Of a stretch of DNA of 64,000 nt, positions 41,304 through 51,100 are shown one piece after another. The notes beneath the pieces were generated by a model. It saw nothing but the letters and a program-made list of their open reading frames with translations. It did not search any database and was not told the DNA's origin. The translations under genes and the position numbers were made by a program. Numbering within the stretch: position 1 is the first letter of the stretch; every line of letters starts with the position of its first letter. The DNA is from JANRLL01 sp033762715 (GTDB taxonomy: Bacteria > Pseudomonadota > Alphaproteobacteria > Rickettsiales > SXRF01), in NCBI GenBank assembly GCA_033762715.1, contig JANRLL010000012.1:1-64000 (forward strand). The letters run 5' to 3'.

Positions 41304-42283
41304 AACCACGCATTGCCATCATTGGCGCTGGAATATCTGGTTTGACAGTCGCCCGCGCATTGACAGGTAGCGCCGAGGTGAATGTTTTTGAAAAATCTCG
41401 TGGCGTTGGTGGACGAATGAGTACGCGCTATGCTGAGCCATTTTATTTTGATCACGGCACACAGTTTTTTACAGCGCGAACTCAGGCATTCAGAGATTTT
41501 CTTGAGCACTATATGCAGCAGGGCGCCCTCGACGAGTGGAAAGGTAAGATCATTAGCCTTGAAGCGGGCAAAAAATTAAGTAAGCACGTGTGGTTCGAGC
41601 CGCATTTAGTCGCAACTCCCAACATGAATAGCCTATGCAAGAAAATGGCCGAAGGGATTGCTGTTTTAGTTAATACTGAGGTGGCACCCCTAATTGCAAA
41701 ACAATCTGATGGCTGGCATTTGCGCGATAAAGATGGTAACGCACTTGGCACCTATGACTGGGTCATTTCAACGGCACCTCCAGCTCAAACACTTAGGTTG
41801 TTTGCTGCCCAGCTTCCTGAGAAAACACAGATGAACAGCGTGCGCATGCAAGGTTGCTATACACTGATGATTGGATTTAATAAGCCATGGGACAAGCAAT
41901 GGATTGCCGCTAAAGTTCGCGACAATCCAATTGAGTGGATTGCAATTAATTCAACAAAGCCGCACAGAAATCGTGATGTTACGAGCATTGTTGTACATAC
42001 ACAAAATCAGTGGGCAGAAGATCACATCGACGATGATGTGAAAATAGCAGAAGAGTTCTTGCTACAGAATTTTCAAGCAGTATCAGGCATTGATTGCAGT
42101 GCAGCGAATCATATATCTACACACCGCTGGAAATATGCGATTGTGGATCAGCCAGAGAAATTTGAGCCATATATTGACCCAAATCAATACATCGCCGCGA
42201 CAGGCGATTGGTGCGGCGCCTCTCGAATTGAGGATGTATGGCTCTCTGCCATGCATCTTGTACAAAAATTGAGGAGCCAATGA
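41300..42283 (+). CDS. Renalase-like NAD(P)/FAD-dependent oxidoreductase
   Basis: A 327-residue flavoprotein with the FAD motif IAIIGAGISGLTVARAL, then VFEKSRGVGGRMSTRY and FDHGTQFFTART, the typical renalase-like pattern, and a C-terminal YIAATGDWCGASRIEDVWLSA. The start overlaps the photolyase stop by four bases. Such genes frequently follow photolyases. Bacterial renalases oxidise unwanted isomers of NAD(P)H, which could be formed under light stress; whether this member does so is unknown. It is the last gene of the long operon; about 160 bases follow without a gene. Confidence 0.92.
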   Translation: MKPRIAIIGAGISGLTVARALTGSAEVNVFEKSRGVGGRMSTRYAEPFYFDHGTQFFTARTQAFRDFLEHYMQQGALDEWKGKIISLEAGKKLSKHVWFEPHLVATPNMNSLCKKMAEGIAVLVNTEVAPLIAKQSDGWHLRDKDGNALGTYDWVISTAPPAQTLRLFAAQLPEKTQMNSVRMQGCYTLMIGFNKPWDKQWIAAKVRDNPIEWIAINSTKPHRNRDVTSIVVHTQNQWAEDHIDDDVKIAEEFLLQNFQAVSGIDCSAANHISTHRWKYAIVDQPEKFEPYIDPNQYIAATGDWCGASRIEDVWLSAMHLVQKLRSQ

Positions 42284-42450
42284 GGACATCCAGCACCTAT
42301 TCACCGCCGACACGCCTGGTTCAATTAGGCAAGGAGCCCTTCAAGGAATAAGCAAGAGTGGCCGCCAGAGCGGGCCATCCCTTAACAAATATTAAATATT
42401 GTGACAAGCATTGGCTGATGGGTTAAAGTAAGCGGCATTAGGAGATGACC

Positions 42451-43572
42451 ATGCCGGAACCCAAGCCGAGCCTTATACTGACCGGAAACAATGCCTCGCC
42501 TGCCATTGCGCACACCCTAGAAGCAGCGAATGGATTTTCCTCCATTCCCGCCAGTATTGGCCAATTTGGCAGCAGTGAACCTTTCGTAGAGCTATTTCAT
42601 GGCCAGGAGTCGGATGCTGTGGCAAATGCAGCTGCATTAAAAAATGCCAAAACCTATGTCGTCCAATCGACCAATGAGCCTGCCAGCGAACATTGCCAAC
42701 ATCTCTTATTGATGGCTCATACCTTAAAACATTATGGCGCCAATGAAGTAACGGCCGTGATGCCGTTTGCCGCCTTTGCCAGGCAGGACCGCGAATTCAA
42801 AAACCGCTTCGCATCGGTTGCCGCCGAATTCTTTCCCAAGCAATTAAAAGCAGCGGGTGTTGATCGCGTCATCACGGTGACACCCCATTCCGAAGCGGCC
42901 GTCAAATTCTACCAAAATGAATTCGGTAATCGCTTTACGGCATTGTCTGCCACACAGCTATTTGCCGATGATATTAAAAAGCGCTTCGGTGAGGATTTGC
43001 CCAATGTGATGATTGGAGCACCCGATGGTGCCGATAAACCGCTCGATGCCGGACAGCAACGCGCTAGAGAATTATGCGACGCCGTCTTCGGCGCCGGTAA
43101 CCATAATGCCAGCCTGTTTAAAATTTCTAAAACCCATATCGGTGTAAGCGATACCAAAATCACAGGCTTTGAAGGCGATGTTATTGGCAAGCATTGCGTC
43201 ATTGTCGATGATATGATCGATGGCGGCTCAACTATTATCAATGCTGCAAGCCTGCTGAAAGCCCGCGGTGCAGCATCTGTAACCGCCTATGCCACCCATG
43301 GTATATTATCCAATAATGCGCTGGAGAAAATTCTCTCGGTCAAACCCGATGGCATGACGCCTGCCATCGATAGGCTTATTGTCACTGACACCATACCCAG
43401 TGTTGAGCAAAAAATTGCCACGCTAGCCGAGAAGCAACCAACCTTAGCACTGCAAGCGCAAGTGCTTTCCGTTGGGCCGATGGTTGCTGCCGAAATTGCA
43501 CGCCAAGATGCGATAGAGTTAGGCTTTGCCGATAGCATTAAACCAGGCGGCCAGCAACGCCTTACGTCATAA
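42451..43572 (+). CDS. Ribose-phosphate pyrophosphokinase (Prs) paralogue
   Basis: A 373-residue protein of the Prs family, which makes PRPP from ribose 5-phosphate and ATP. ATP-binding FARQDR near 110, a histidine in TPHSEAA near 145, the ribose-phosphate part GAPDGAD near 190, and the PRPP loop VIVDDMIDGGSTI near 250 are seen. However, the catalytic flexible loop, normally DKRR, reads SKTH, and the protein is about 60 residues longer than usual, with an extra C-terminal part. It may be a modified enzyme or a regulator. The ATG at 42451 is chosen because the taggag ribosome binding site is at the right distance; the ATG at 42445 is too close. Confidence 0.87.
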   Translation: MPEPKPSLILTGNNASPAIAHTLEAANGFSSIPASIGQFGSSEPFVELFHGQESDAVANAAALKNAKTYVVQSTNEPASEHCQHLLLMAHTLKHYGANEVTAVMPFAAFARQDREFKNRFASVAAEFFPKQLKAAGVDRVITVTPHSEAAVKFYQNEFGNRFTALSATQLFADDIKKRFGEDLPNVMIGAPDGADKPLDAGQQRARELCDAVFGAGNHNASLFKISKTHIGVSDTKITGFEGDVIGKHCVIVDDMIDGGSTIINAASLLKARGAASVTAYATHGILSNNALEKILSVKPDGMTPAIDRLIVTDTIPSVEQKIATLAEKQPTLALQAQVLSVGPMVAAEIARQDAIELGFADSIKPGGQQRLTS

Positions 43573-43590
43573 TAAATTCAAGAGCCTTGT

Positions 43591-44739
43591 ATGGATGAAG
43601 CCGCATTGAAAAATCGATATGGCGATGAGCTAGTGCAGCGTGTGCAGACGTTACTGGCTAAAGCGAAAGCACATCGTATCAAGATCGCAACGGCTGAATC
43701 ATTGACCGCAGGCGGCATTGCCCATCTCCTCTATAGTTTGGATACGGATCACAGCGTCTTAAGCAGTGGCAAAGCAGTTTATAATAATAATGCAAAGGCT
43801 GAAATGCTCGGCGTCAGCCGAGAAGATCTGGCTTATTACGAAGCGGTCAGTGAACCAGTAGTGCGACAAATGGCAGAAGGTGCGTTAGCGAACTCGGATG
43901 CACAGATTAGCGTTTCCGTCACTGGCTATTCGGGGCCCTGGGGTGATGAGTCGCGTAATATTGACGGCAGCACCATTTTCGTAGGCACGTCTCATGTACA
44001 GCCTGACGGCACCTATGCAACCCAGGCGGAAGAATTGCATTTCGATAAGCTACGTTCGCTGGATGTACGCAAGACGATTATTGCCGCCATCGGCGCGCTC
44101 GAATTATCACTCGATGCTAGCATCGCTCAACAAGCAGAATTGCAAGGCACCATTGCAAGCAAGGTTCAAGCAACCAGCGCGCAAGATCCCTGGGTGCGCG
44201 CCATTACCGATGCTAATCGCGCGGTTTATCAAGACCAATCGGGTGAGCCGACCGATCAACTACTGATGCAGGAATATGGGGCTGCAATAACCCAGCGCAT
44301 CCGAAAACTGCATAAAGATGCGGTTGGTAACAGGCAGACAATCGCTGTAGGTGGTGATGGTACTATCTCTGAAGTGGCCCATATGCTCACCATACTTAAC
44401 GGCGCTTCAAAAGTGGTGGACCGATCCTATATCCTACCTAATCGCGCCGCGCAGGATCATATATTGCCATTAGATGCCAAACTATCGCCCGAAGATCATG
44501 CCAAAGCTATGGCAGCACATATTATACGTACATCACCTGCAACCATGGCTATAAGTGCGTACAGCGTAGATAACAGTCATGCCATCATGGCGATCGCAAC
44601 GAAAAACCCAGAACAAACACATGCCTTCCCTATTCATTTTTCCGGCACCAAGCCTGTAACGCGCCAAGTGGCGGAGCACGCACTAACATTACTGGAGCGC
44701 GCTTTGGAACCATCACAAGAACACACGCGATGTGGCTAA
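43591..44739 (+). CDS. Tandem CinA/PncC-like protein with a degenerate second copy
   Basis: A 382-residue protein. Residues about 12-175 match the CinA C-terminal domain (nicotinamide mononucleotide amidohydrolase), with IATAESLTAGGIAHLL, where serine 37 is the likely nucleophile, YNNNAKAEMLGV and SVTGYSGPWG. Residues about 245-375 repeat the pattern in weaker form: IAVGGDGTISEVAHML, then ILPNRAAQDHIL, then MAISAYSVD and a closing helix like that of the first copy. In the second copy the active-site AESL is replaced by GGDG, so it is probably inactive and structural. The gene starts 18 bases after the Prs paralogue. NMN deamidation is expected for the first domain. Confidence 0.85.
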   Translation: MDEAALKNRYGDELVQRVQTLLAKAKAHRIKIATAESLTAGGIAHLLYSLDTDHSVLSSGKAVYNNNAKAEMLGVSREDLAYYEAVSEPVVRQMAEGALANSDAQISVSVTGYSGPWGDESRNIDGSTIFVGTSHVQPDGTYATQAEELHFDKLRSLDVRKTIIAAIGALELSLDASIAQQAELQGTIASKVQATSAQDPWVRAITDANRAVYQDQSGEPTDQLLMQEYGAAITQRIRKLHKDAVGNRQTIAVGGDGTISEVAHMLTILNGASKVVDRSYILPNRAAQDHILPLDAKLSPEDHAKAMAAHIIRTSPATMAISAYSVDNSHAIMAIATKNPEQTHAFPIHFSGTKPVTRQVAEHALTLLERALEPSQEHTRCG

Positions 44740-45020
44740 TTCTGCTGCTTATTTATATGCAGCTGTGTGCCTTCTTGTATCAGCCTATGGGCGCGCTTAG
44801 GCCCATACCATCCAAGCGGGGTAAATCGCTTTCCCTCCAAGCGATTATAATAGATGAAAAATTCTTCCAACTCTGCGCGTGTCTGATTGCTGAGCTCTTT
44901 TACCGTAGTGATAGGCTTATCATCGGCACACAAGGTTAATGTGCCAATTAGCCTGTCATTGCGGATGGTATGTTTCTTTTCTGTCTGCTTAGTAAGCGGG
45001 CGTCGGGTGAATCCCCCGCT
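44736..45020 (-). pseudogene. C-terminal remnant of an inorganic pyrophosphatase
   Basis: The reverse strand has an open frame without a proper start from 45020 to 44736. It reads KKHTIRNDRLIGTLTLC, then KELSNQTRAELEEFFIYYNRLEGKRF and GWYGPKRAHRLIQEG. This is the end of a family I inorganic pyrophosphatase, where RNDR, then a DLP-like loop, FFxxYxxLEGK and GW...A..LI follow each other. The catalytic aspartates that should lie before are missing, and a stop codon closes the frame at 45021-45023. It is therefore a fragment. Its end touches the CinA gene, with the 3' ends overlapping by four bases. Confidence 0.75.
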
Positions 45021-45056
45021 TTAACAAACCTACGTTTATGCGTGAGCCTAAAAAAA

Positions 45057-45090
45057 CAGACGTGATTTTCAAAATTACGTCTGCTTTTTT
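45057..45090. terminator. Rho-independent terminator
   Basis: A thirteen-base stem with one mismatch (cagacgtgatttt with aaaattacgtctg) and a one-base centre (in practice the loop takes in several A/T pairs) is followed by six Ts at 45085-45090 and preceded by a run of As, so it can work in both directions. It would stop the transcript from the Prs and CinA genes and isolate the next precursor gene. Confidence 0.8.
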
Positions 45091-45167
45091 ATATATCCAT
45101 ATTTGACTTTACCGATAGTCGCGCTAGTTTGTGTATTGTTGCTCTGCTTTGAAATTATGAGGTCTAT

Positions 45168-45422
45168 ATGAACAAATCATGGATTGCTGCTACCGCATTG
45201 ACTGCACTCTTAACGGCCCATACGGCACAAGCAGACGAAAAATCTGCCGCGCCCGAACGTGAAAAATGTTACGGCGTGGTCAAAGCCGGTAAAAATGATT
45301 GCAGCTCGAAAGATGGCAAACATGGTTGTGCCGCAAGCGCCAAAGAAAATGCCAGCCCCAATGAATGGGTCTACACGCCCAAAGGCCTATGCGACAAATT
45401 AGTGGGTGGCGTAAAAGGCTAA
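45168..45422 (+). CDS. BufA1-type (DUF2282) bufferin precursor without its own maturase
   Basis: An 84-residue secreted peptide of DUF2282. The signal peptide covers about residues 1-22 (IAATALTALLTAHTAQA). The mature part has the classic elements: EKCYGVVKAGKNDCSS, a middle cysteine in KHGCAASAKE, and PNEWVYTPKGLCDKLVGG, giving four cysteines. Members of this family are BufA1 bufferins, which bind copper after modification by a DUF692 enzyme. Here no maturase follows; the next gene is a AAA+ ATPase. The only DUF692 gene in the window is about 20 kb to the left. A gagg ribosome binding site precedes the start. A terminator lies upstream and a nine-base hairpin (45467-45490) lies downstream, so it is probably transcribed alone. 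Confidence 0.9.
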   Translation: MNKSWIAATALTALLTAHTAQADEKSAAPEREKCYGVVKAGKNDCSSKDGKHGCAASAKENASPNEWVYTPKGLCDKLVGGVKG

Positions 45423-45466
45423 CGACTTACACACATAACGCACTTCATTTTTTCTACGCAAAATAA

Positions 45467-45490
45467 TGCCGCTCATATGATTGAGCGGCA
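45467..45490. terminator. Hairpin after the orphan precursor gene
   Basis: A perfect nine-base stem (tgccgctca with tgagcggca) and a six-base loop, 45 bases after the stop of the precursor gene. There is no T-run, so termination would need help or it may simply stabilise the short messenger. Confidence 0.4.
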
Positions 45491-45662
45491 GAGCGCTGCC
45501 TATGCCTAAAATGGCACATTAGTAGCTTTGTTAATAAATATACAAATTAACAATCTGTATTATAATGATATATTTTCCTGACAAAGTTCTTTATTAAGAA
45601 ATCATTAACATTATAATTAAGCCTCTTTAACGATTAGTCCAACTACTCATATCGGAGGCCCT

Positions 45663-48167
45663 ATGGCACAAGCTCTCAAAAGTCACGGTAAAGCAGAACA
45701 TGATTTAGATGATCTTTTGGGTAGTGATAATGGACAGAAACACTATGAGTCCCTTGCGTATGGGTACATAAAACGCTTTATAGAAAATACGGATGTATCG
45801 CGTGGTACCGCCTATAAAGTGTGTGGCCTGGTTGAAGAAGATGAAATTGCTCTGCCTAAATTGAGCAAAATATTCCCACCCGATAAAAAAGAGTACACCG
45901 AAAATAGAGACAAACTGGAATCCAAGAAAAAGAAATTGGAAACCGAAATTAAGGCATTAGAGAAAAAAATATCTGCCACCGACTCCGTTGACAAAGCGGA
46001 TGAAGAAAAACTATCAGAATTGCAAGCCCGTTTGAAAGAGCTAGTGATTCCGCCTAAGCGAGACACTTATTATGATTCAGAAGCTGATAAGCCGGTGGAT
46101 GTTCGCACAGAAGATTGGGAATTTCTTAAAGATTGGTTTGGTAAGCAGGAAAAAAGATTGGCAAACGAGAAGCCATCACCATTGCTCACCAATATGGAAC
46201 ATCTGAGCAATGAGCTAGAGCTTGATCCCGATGCCAGGAAATTTCTAACTCTTGTTACGGCACTAAGATCCGATTTTTTAAGATCGTTTATCGATGGGGT
46301 CTGCGGAAATCCTACGACACAAGCGCATTTCAATGCGGTAGTCGCCAGAATGCTGGACATGGATATTGCCAAAGTAACCAAGCTCCTTTCAGAGGATTCA
46401 CCGCTTATCAGCTATGGTATTATTTCAAAAAATGCAGAAGAAACATTCCCTTGGATTTCTGGGCATATAAGTGGTCTCTTATCCGAGCCCAATCTAGATG
46501 TAAGCACATTGCGCAGTAAACTTGCCGGTGAAACCATCACCACTAACCTCGATTGGCAAAAAGATTTTGATGGGTTAGGTGAACATGGAAAACGCATTGA
46601 AAAGCTTATCCGTCACGCGCAAGAAGAAAGAAGAGCAGGCAAGAAAACCCCAGGCCCGGTAATCTTTTTCTCGGGTATTACGGATACGGGCAAGACCTCA
46701 GCCGTTGCGGCACTCGGCAAGCATTTAGGCATGACGGTAAAAGTTGTCGGCGAACGCGCAGAGAAAAATTTAAAAACCGTGCGAGAGGAATTTGATTCCG
46801 ATGATGACGGTGAAGGCCAAATAGTTTCCCGCGAGGTCACGCAAGACGGTAAAAACAAAAAGCTTAGTGCGCTTGATCGCTTCTCACAAGTACAGACCGC
46901 CGCGCGGCTAAGCGAGAAAGATCCGAATACGTTATTATTGGTTGAAGAACCAGATCGCTTTATGCCAACCACCGATGGTGAAAATGATGAGGTGGATCGC
47001 GTACTAGTACAGCGTTTATTTGAGAACAATCCATCGGCTGGACTTGTATTTACTACCAATAATTGGGAACAAATTCATCCAGCCGTGAAACGCCGTGCCC
47101 ATGTTCAAGTCGATTTTGCGGTGCCCAATGCACATAAACGCGCCCAAATTGTTCGCAATATTTGCGCTGAGCAACATCTTGATATATCAGATAAAGATAT
47201 TGAAAAATTAGCCATTACTTACCGCGTAGCTGCTGGTAAATGGGCTTCTGCTATCAAAAATGCTGCTATTACTGCTGAGGGTCCAGACCAAATCATTTCT
47301 GAAATTAAATATTGGATTGAAGCACAGGCTGTACGCGACCATGGTAGCGTCAGCGCTATTACTTCAATGCATACGCGTCCTGAACACGGATATGATTTTA
47401 AATTGGTAAACCCTGTAGCTAAAGATGGTGTCTCTTTAGAGCAATTTACCGAATTCACCCGTAGCCAGCCTCCTGAAAAGCAAAAATTCCGCATCTTACT
47501 TGATGGTCCTCCAGGGACAGGTAAGAGCGAATATATCTGGCATCTGGCCGATTTGATCGGCAGAGACGTGATTTATGCCAAAGCGTCCGATATTTTAGAT
47601 ATGTATGTAGGTGGATCCGAGAAAAATATCGCTGAATATTTTAGACGCGCTGAAGAATCAGGCTCTATTTTATTTATCGATGAGGTCGATTCTATTTTAC
47701 GGGAACGTTCCGGCGCCGAAAGAGGCTATGAAGTCTCGCAAGTGAATCAATTCCTCACCAATCTTGAACATTATAAAGGTATGATCGCCTGTTCAACCAA
47801 CAACCCAAAATCATTGGATGCCGCGGTATTCAGACGGTTTAAATTTAGAACCACCTTCGATTTCCTGACGACTGAGCAATGTGAATATGCCTATAAGACA
47901 TTCTTTGGGCGTGAAGCACCGCCAAATAGTTTTGATGGAATACGTCGCTTAGTACCCGCTGACTTTGTAAACGCCAAAGAGCAAGCCAGTGATTATAACT
48001 TCTTGGAAGATGATGATCGCATCTTAAAGCGCCTTAAAAACATCGAAAAAGACAAACCAAAATGGTTGCAGCCACACGGGGAAACTCGTGAAATGGGCTT
48101 CACAGCCGGCATGGAACGTAGAGGTGATTGGAAAGCCGAACAGCCTAAAAGAGCTGCCTTGGGTTGA
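45663..48167 (+). CDS. Two-domain AAA+ ATPase with an unusual first domain
   Basis: An 834-residue cytoplasmic protein. Residues about 75-125 are a charged coiled coil. A helical domain (about 180-300) contains LSNELELDPDARKFLTLVTAL, typical for an N-terminal part of some bacterial AAA proteins. The first ATPase domain has a modified Walker A, GITDTGKT, near 337 and a Walker B-like LLLVEEPDRF near 440 in which the usual DE is EE. The second ATPase domain is complete: GPPGTGKSE near 615, LFIDEVD near 673, and RRFKFRTTFDF with the arginine finger, similar to FtsH/SpoVK-type AAA. The start has a strong ggagg ribosome binding site. Substrate and function are unknown. Its 3' end lies five bases from the PutA gene. 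Confidence 0.88.
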   Translation: MAQALKSHGKAEHDLDDLLGSDNGQKHYESLAYGYIKRFIENTDVSRGTAYKVCGLVEEDEIALPKLSKIFPPDKKEYTENRDKLESKKKKLETEIKALEKKISATDSVDKADEEKLSELQARLKELVIPPKRDTYYDSEADKPVDVRTEDWEFLKDWFGKQEKRLANEKPSPLLTNMEHLSNELELDPDARKFLTLVTALRSDFLRSFIDGVCGNPTTQAHFNAVVARMLDMDIAKVTKLLSEDSPLISYGIISKNAEETFPWISGHISGLLSEPNLDVSTLRSKLAGETITTNLDWQKDFDGLGEHGKRIEKLIRHAQEERRAGKKTPGPVIFFSGITDTGKTSAVAALGKHLGMTVKVVGERAEKNLKTVREEFDSDDDGEGQIVSREVTQDGKNKKLSALDRFSQVQTAARLSEKDPNTLLLVEEPDRFMPTTDGENDEVDRVLVQRLFENNPSAGLVFTTNNWEQIHPAVKRRAHVQVDFAVPNAHKRAQIVRNICAEQHLDISDKDIEKLAITYRVAAGKWASAIKNAAITAEGPDQIISEIKYWIEAQAVRDHGSVSAITSMHTRPEHGYDFKLVNPVAKDGVSLEQFTEFTRSQPPEKQKFRILLDGPPGTGKSEYIWHLADLIGRDVIYAKASDILDMYVGGSEKNIAEYFRRAEESGSILFIDEVDSILRERSGAERGYEVSQVNQFLTNLEHYKGMIACSTNNPKSLDAAVFRRFKFRTTFDFLTTEQCEYAYKTFFGREAPPNSFDGIRRLVPADFVNAKEQASDYNFLEDDDRILKRLKNIEKDKPKWLQPHGETREMGFTAGMERRGDWKAEQPKRAALG

Positions 48168-48172
48168 TTTTT

Positions 48173-51100
48173 CTAAACTGTCTTCGCGGACAGCAATTCC
48201 AGATTGCCACCGACAGCAGCGCTGTTGATGGTGACTGTGCGTTCGGTTACAAAGCGCGTCAGGTAATGCGGTCCGCCGGCTTTAGGGCCAGTTCCAGACA
48301 GGCCTTCACCGCCAAACGGCTGTACACCCACCACCGCACCGATCATGCTGCGATTCACATAATAATTGCCAGCATGCACACGCGATAAGAAGAACTGAAT
48401 GTTATCATCAATGCGACTATGGATGCCAAAGGTTAGGCCAAAACCGGTCGCATTAATGCTATCGGCCACCAATTCGCGATGGGCCGCTGAAAAGCGCACC
48501 ACATGCAAGATCGGGCCGAACTGCTCTTTCGTGAGCGCACCCAAGTGAGCAATTTCAAAAATATGCGGCGCGACATAATGCGCGGTGGTTGGCAGATGAC
48601 TAATATCGCCGCGCGCCACCAGCTTAGCACTGCGCTCCATTTCGGCAATATGCGCATAGAGACCACGCTTGGCTTCGGCATCGATCACCGGCCCCATATC
48701 CGTATCGAATTGAGCCGGATCGCCAATGGCAATTTCCTGCAACGCGCCACGTAGCAATTGCAGCAAATCATCGGCAATATCTTCCTGCGCGAATAATACA
48801 CGCAGCGCCGAACAGCGCTGGCCAGCACTGCCAAAGGCCGAGAGCATGATGTCATCCACCGCTTGCTCCAATAAGGCGGAGCTATCTACCACCATGCAAT
48901 TCTGCCCGCCGGTTTCTGCAATCAGCGGCACAATTGCGCCTTTGCGTTGCGCCAAGGTTTGGTTGATCGCCTGCGCAGTTTCCACCGATCCGGTAAAGAC
49001 CACGCCGCCAATAGCCGGATGCGCTACCAGCGCTTTGCCAATGCTGGGTCCGTCACCTACTGACAGCTGCACCACTGATTCAGGAATACCGACACTATGC
49101 AAAATCTCGATCGCACGTTTGGCAATGGCAGGGGTTTGTTCGGCAGGTTTCGCAATCACACTATTGCCCGTCACTAGAGCCGCTGCCACCTGCCCCATGA
49201 AAATCGCCAATGGGAAATTCCATGGGCTGATGCAAATAAAGACACCGCGCGGATGCAAGCTAAGGCGATTCGACTCCCCAGTCGGCCCAGGAAGGCGCAG
49301 CTCGCCCTGCGTGGTTCTCGCCAGATGGGCATAGTAGCGGCAAAAATCTGCCGCTTCACGTATTTCAGCAATACCATCAGGAATGGTTTTCTTGGCCTCC
49401 GCTATCAGAAGCGCGAGCAACTCATCATGCGCCTGCTCGATAGCATCTGCTGCCTTATCCAGCAGCGACGCACGCGCCTGCACTGAAAGCGGGCCCCAAA
49501 TCGATTGCGCGACCTGCGCGCTTTTCATCATGCCTTCTATCTCAGCTGCAATGGTTTCCTGAGGGGGCGTTATGGGGCGAGCCAAATGCTGATCCAGCGA
49601 TTGGCGCAGCGTTTGAGCTTCAGCAAGATTACCTAGATCGATGCCCATCGAATTTTTGCGTTCGCTGCCATAGATATCCACCGGCAAGGCAATCGCCGGA
49701 TTCGGTGAGATACCCTGCTCTTGTACGGTTTTGGCCGGATTCACAATAATCTCTTCCAGGCTGCGATCCTTATCCATCAAGAGATTCACAAAGCTGGTAT
49801 TGGCGCCATTTTCCAATAGGCGACGAATCAAATAAGCGAGCAAATCCTTATGCGCACCCACCGGTGCATAAATACGGCTAGCCACTTGCGGCACAATTAA
49901 ATTATGCAGGCTTTCGCCCATGCCATGCAGGCGCTGCAATTCATATTGCTGAGAAGACACGCCATAATGCTTTGCCAGTGCTTCAATGGTTGCGATGGTG
50001 CGAGCATTATGGGTAGCAAATTGTGGATAAAACGCGTCGACTTGGCTAAGCATTGTATCGGCGCACGCCATATATGAAATATCGGTATGTTCTTTGCGGG
50101 TGAAAACCGGATAGCCCCTCAGACCATTAATCTGCGACCATTTTATTTCGGAATCCCAATAGGCGCCTTTTACCAATCGCACTGGAATGCGCTTTTTGCA
50201 GTGGCGTGATAGCGCAGCTAGAAACTGGATCGCATCCATAGCACGCTTCTGATAGGCCTGCACCACATAGCCCAAGCCCTGATAATCAGCCAGCTCAGGA
50301 TCTTCCAGCAGCGCTTGGAACAGATGCAATTGAATGTCCAGTCGTGTGGCTTCTTCGGCATCGAGTGAAATAGCAATGCGTTTGGATTTAGCGAGCAAAG
50401 CCAATTCTTTCACACGCGGCAATAGCTCTTTCACCACTCGATCCAGCTTGGTCAAATGATAGCGCGGATGCAAGGCTGATAGCTTGATCGAGACACTCGC
50501 TGCCTCCAAAATCGACGCCGTGCTGCCTTCGCCGACACAATTAATGGCATGCCTATAGCTGGCAAGATAGAAATCCGCCTGTGCTTGGCTGCGCGCGCCC
50601 TCACCCAGCATATCATAGGAAAAACGATAGCCTTTTTTGGCATACGATTTCGCCTGTTTCAGCGCATCTTCAATACTCTCACCCAGCACAAATTGCTGAC
50701 CGATGTAGCGCATGGCTTTTTTGAGCGCCTCGCGGATAATCGGTTCACCAAATTTGCCCACCAGCTTGCCTAAAATATTCGATGCACCCTCCTGGCCCAA
50801 ATTGACCACCTTGCCAGTGAGCAACAATCCCCAGCTGGAGGCATTGACCATCAGCGAATCGCTATGACCCAAATGCCGGTCCCATTCGGTATGTTCAAAA
50901 GTGGAATGAATCAGGCGGTCAGCCGTCTGCGCATCAGGAATGCGCAAGAGCGCTTCCGCCAAGCACATGATCGCCACGCCCTCTTTCGAATCAAGGCCGT
51001 ATTCCTGCAGGAAGGCTTCTACCCCATGCCCAGGGCCTTCGCTGCGCAAGGTGCGCACCCATTCTTCTGCCCGTTGGTGGATTGCATTTTCAAAAGCAGC

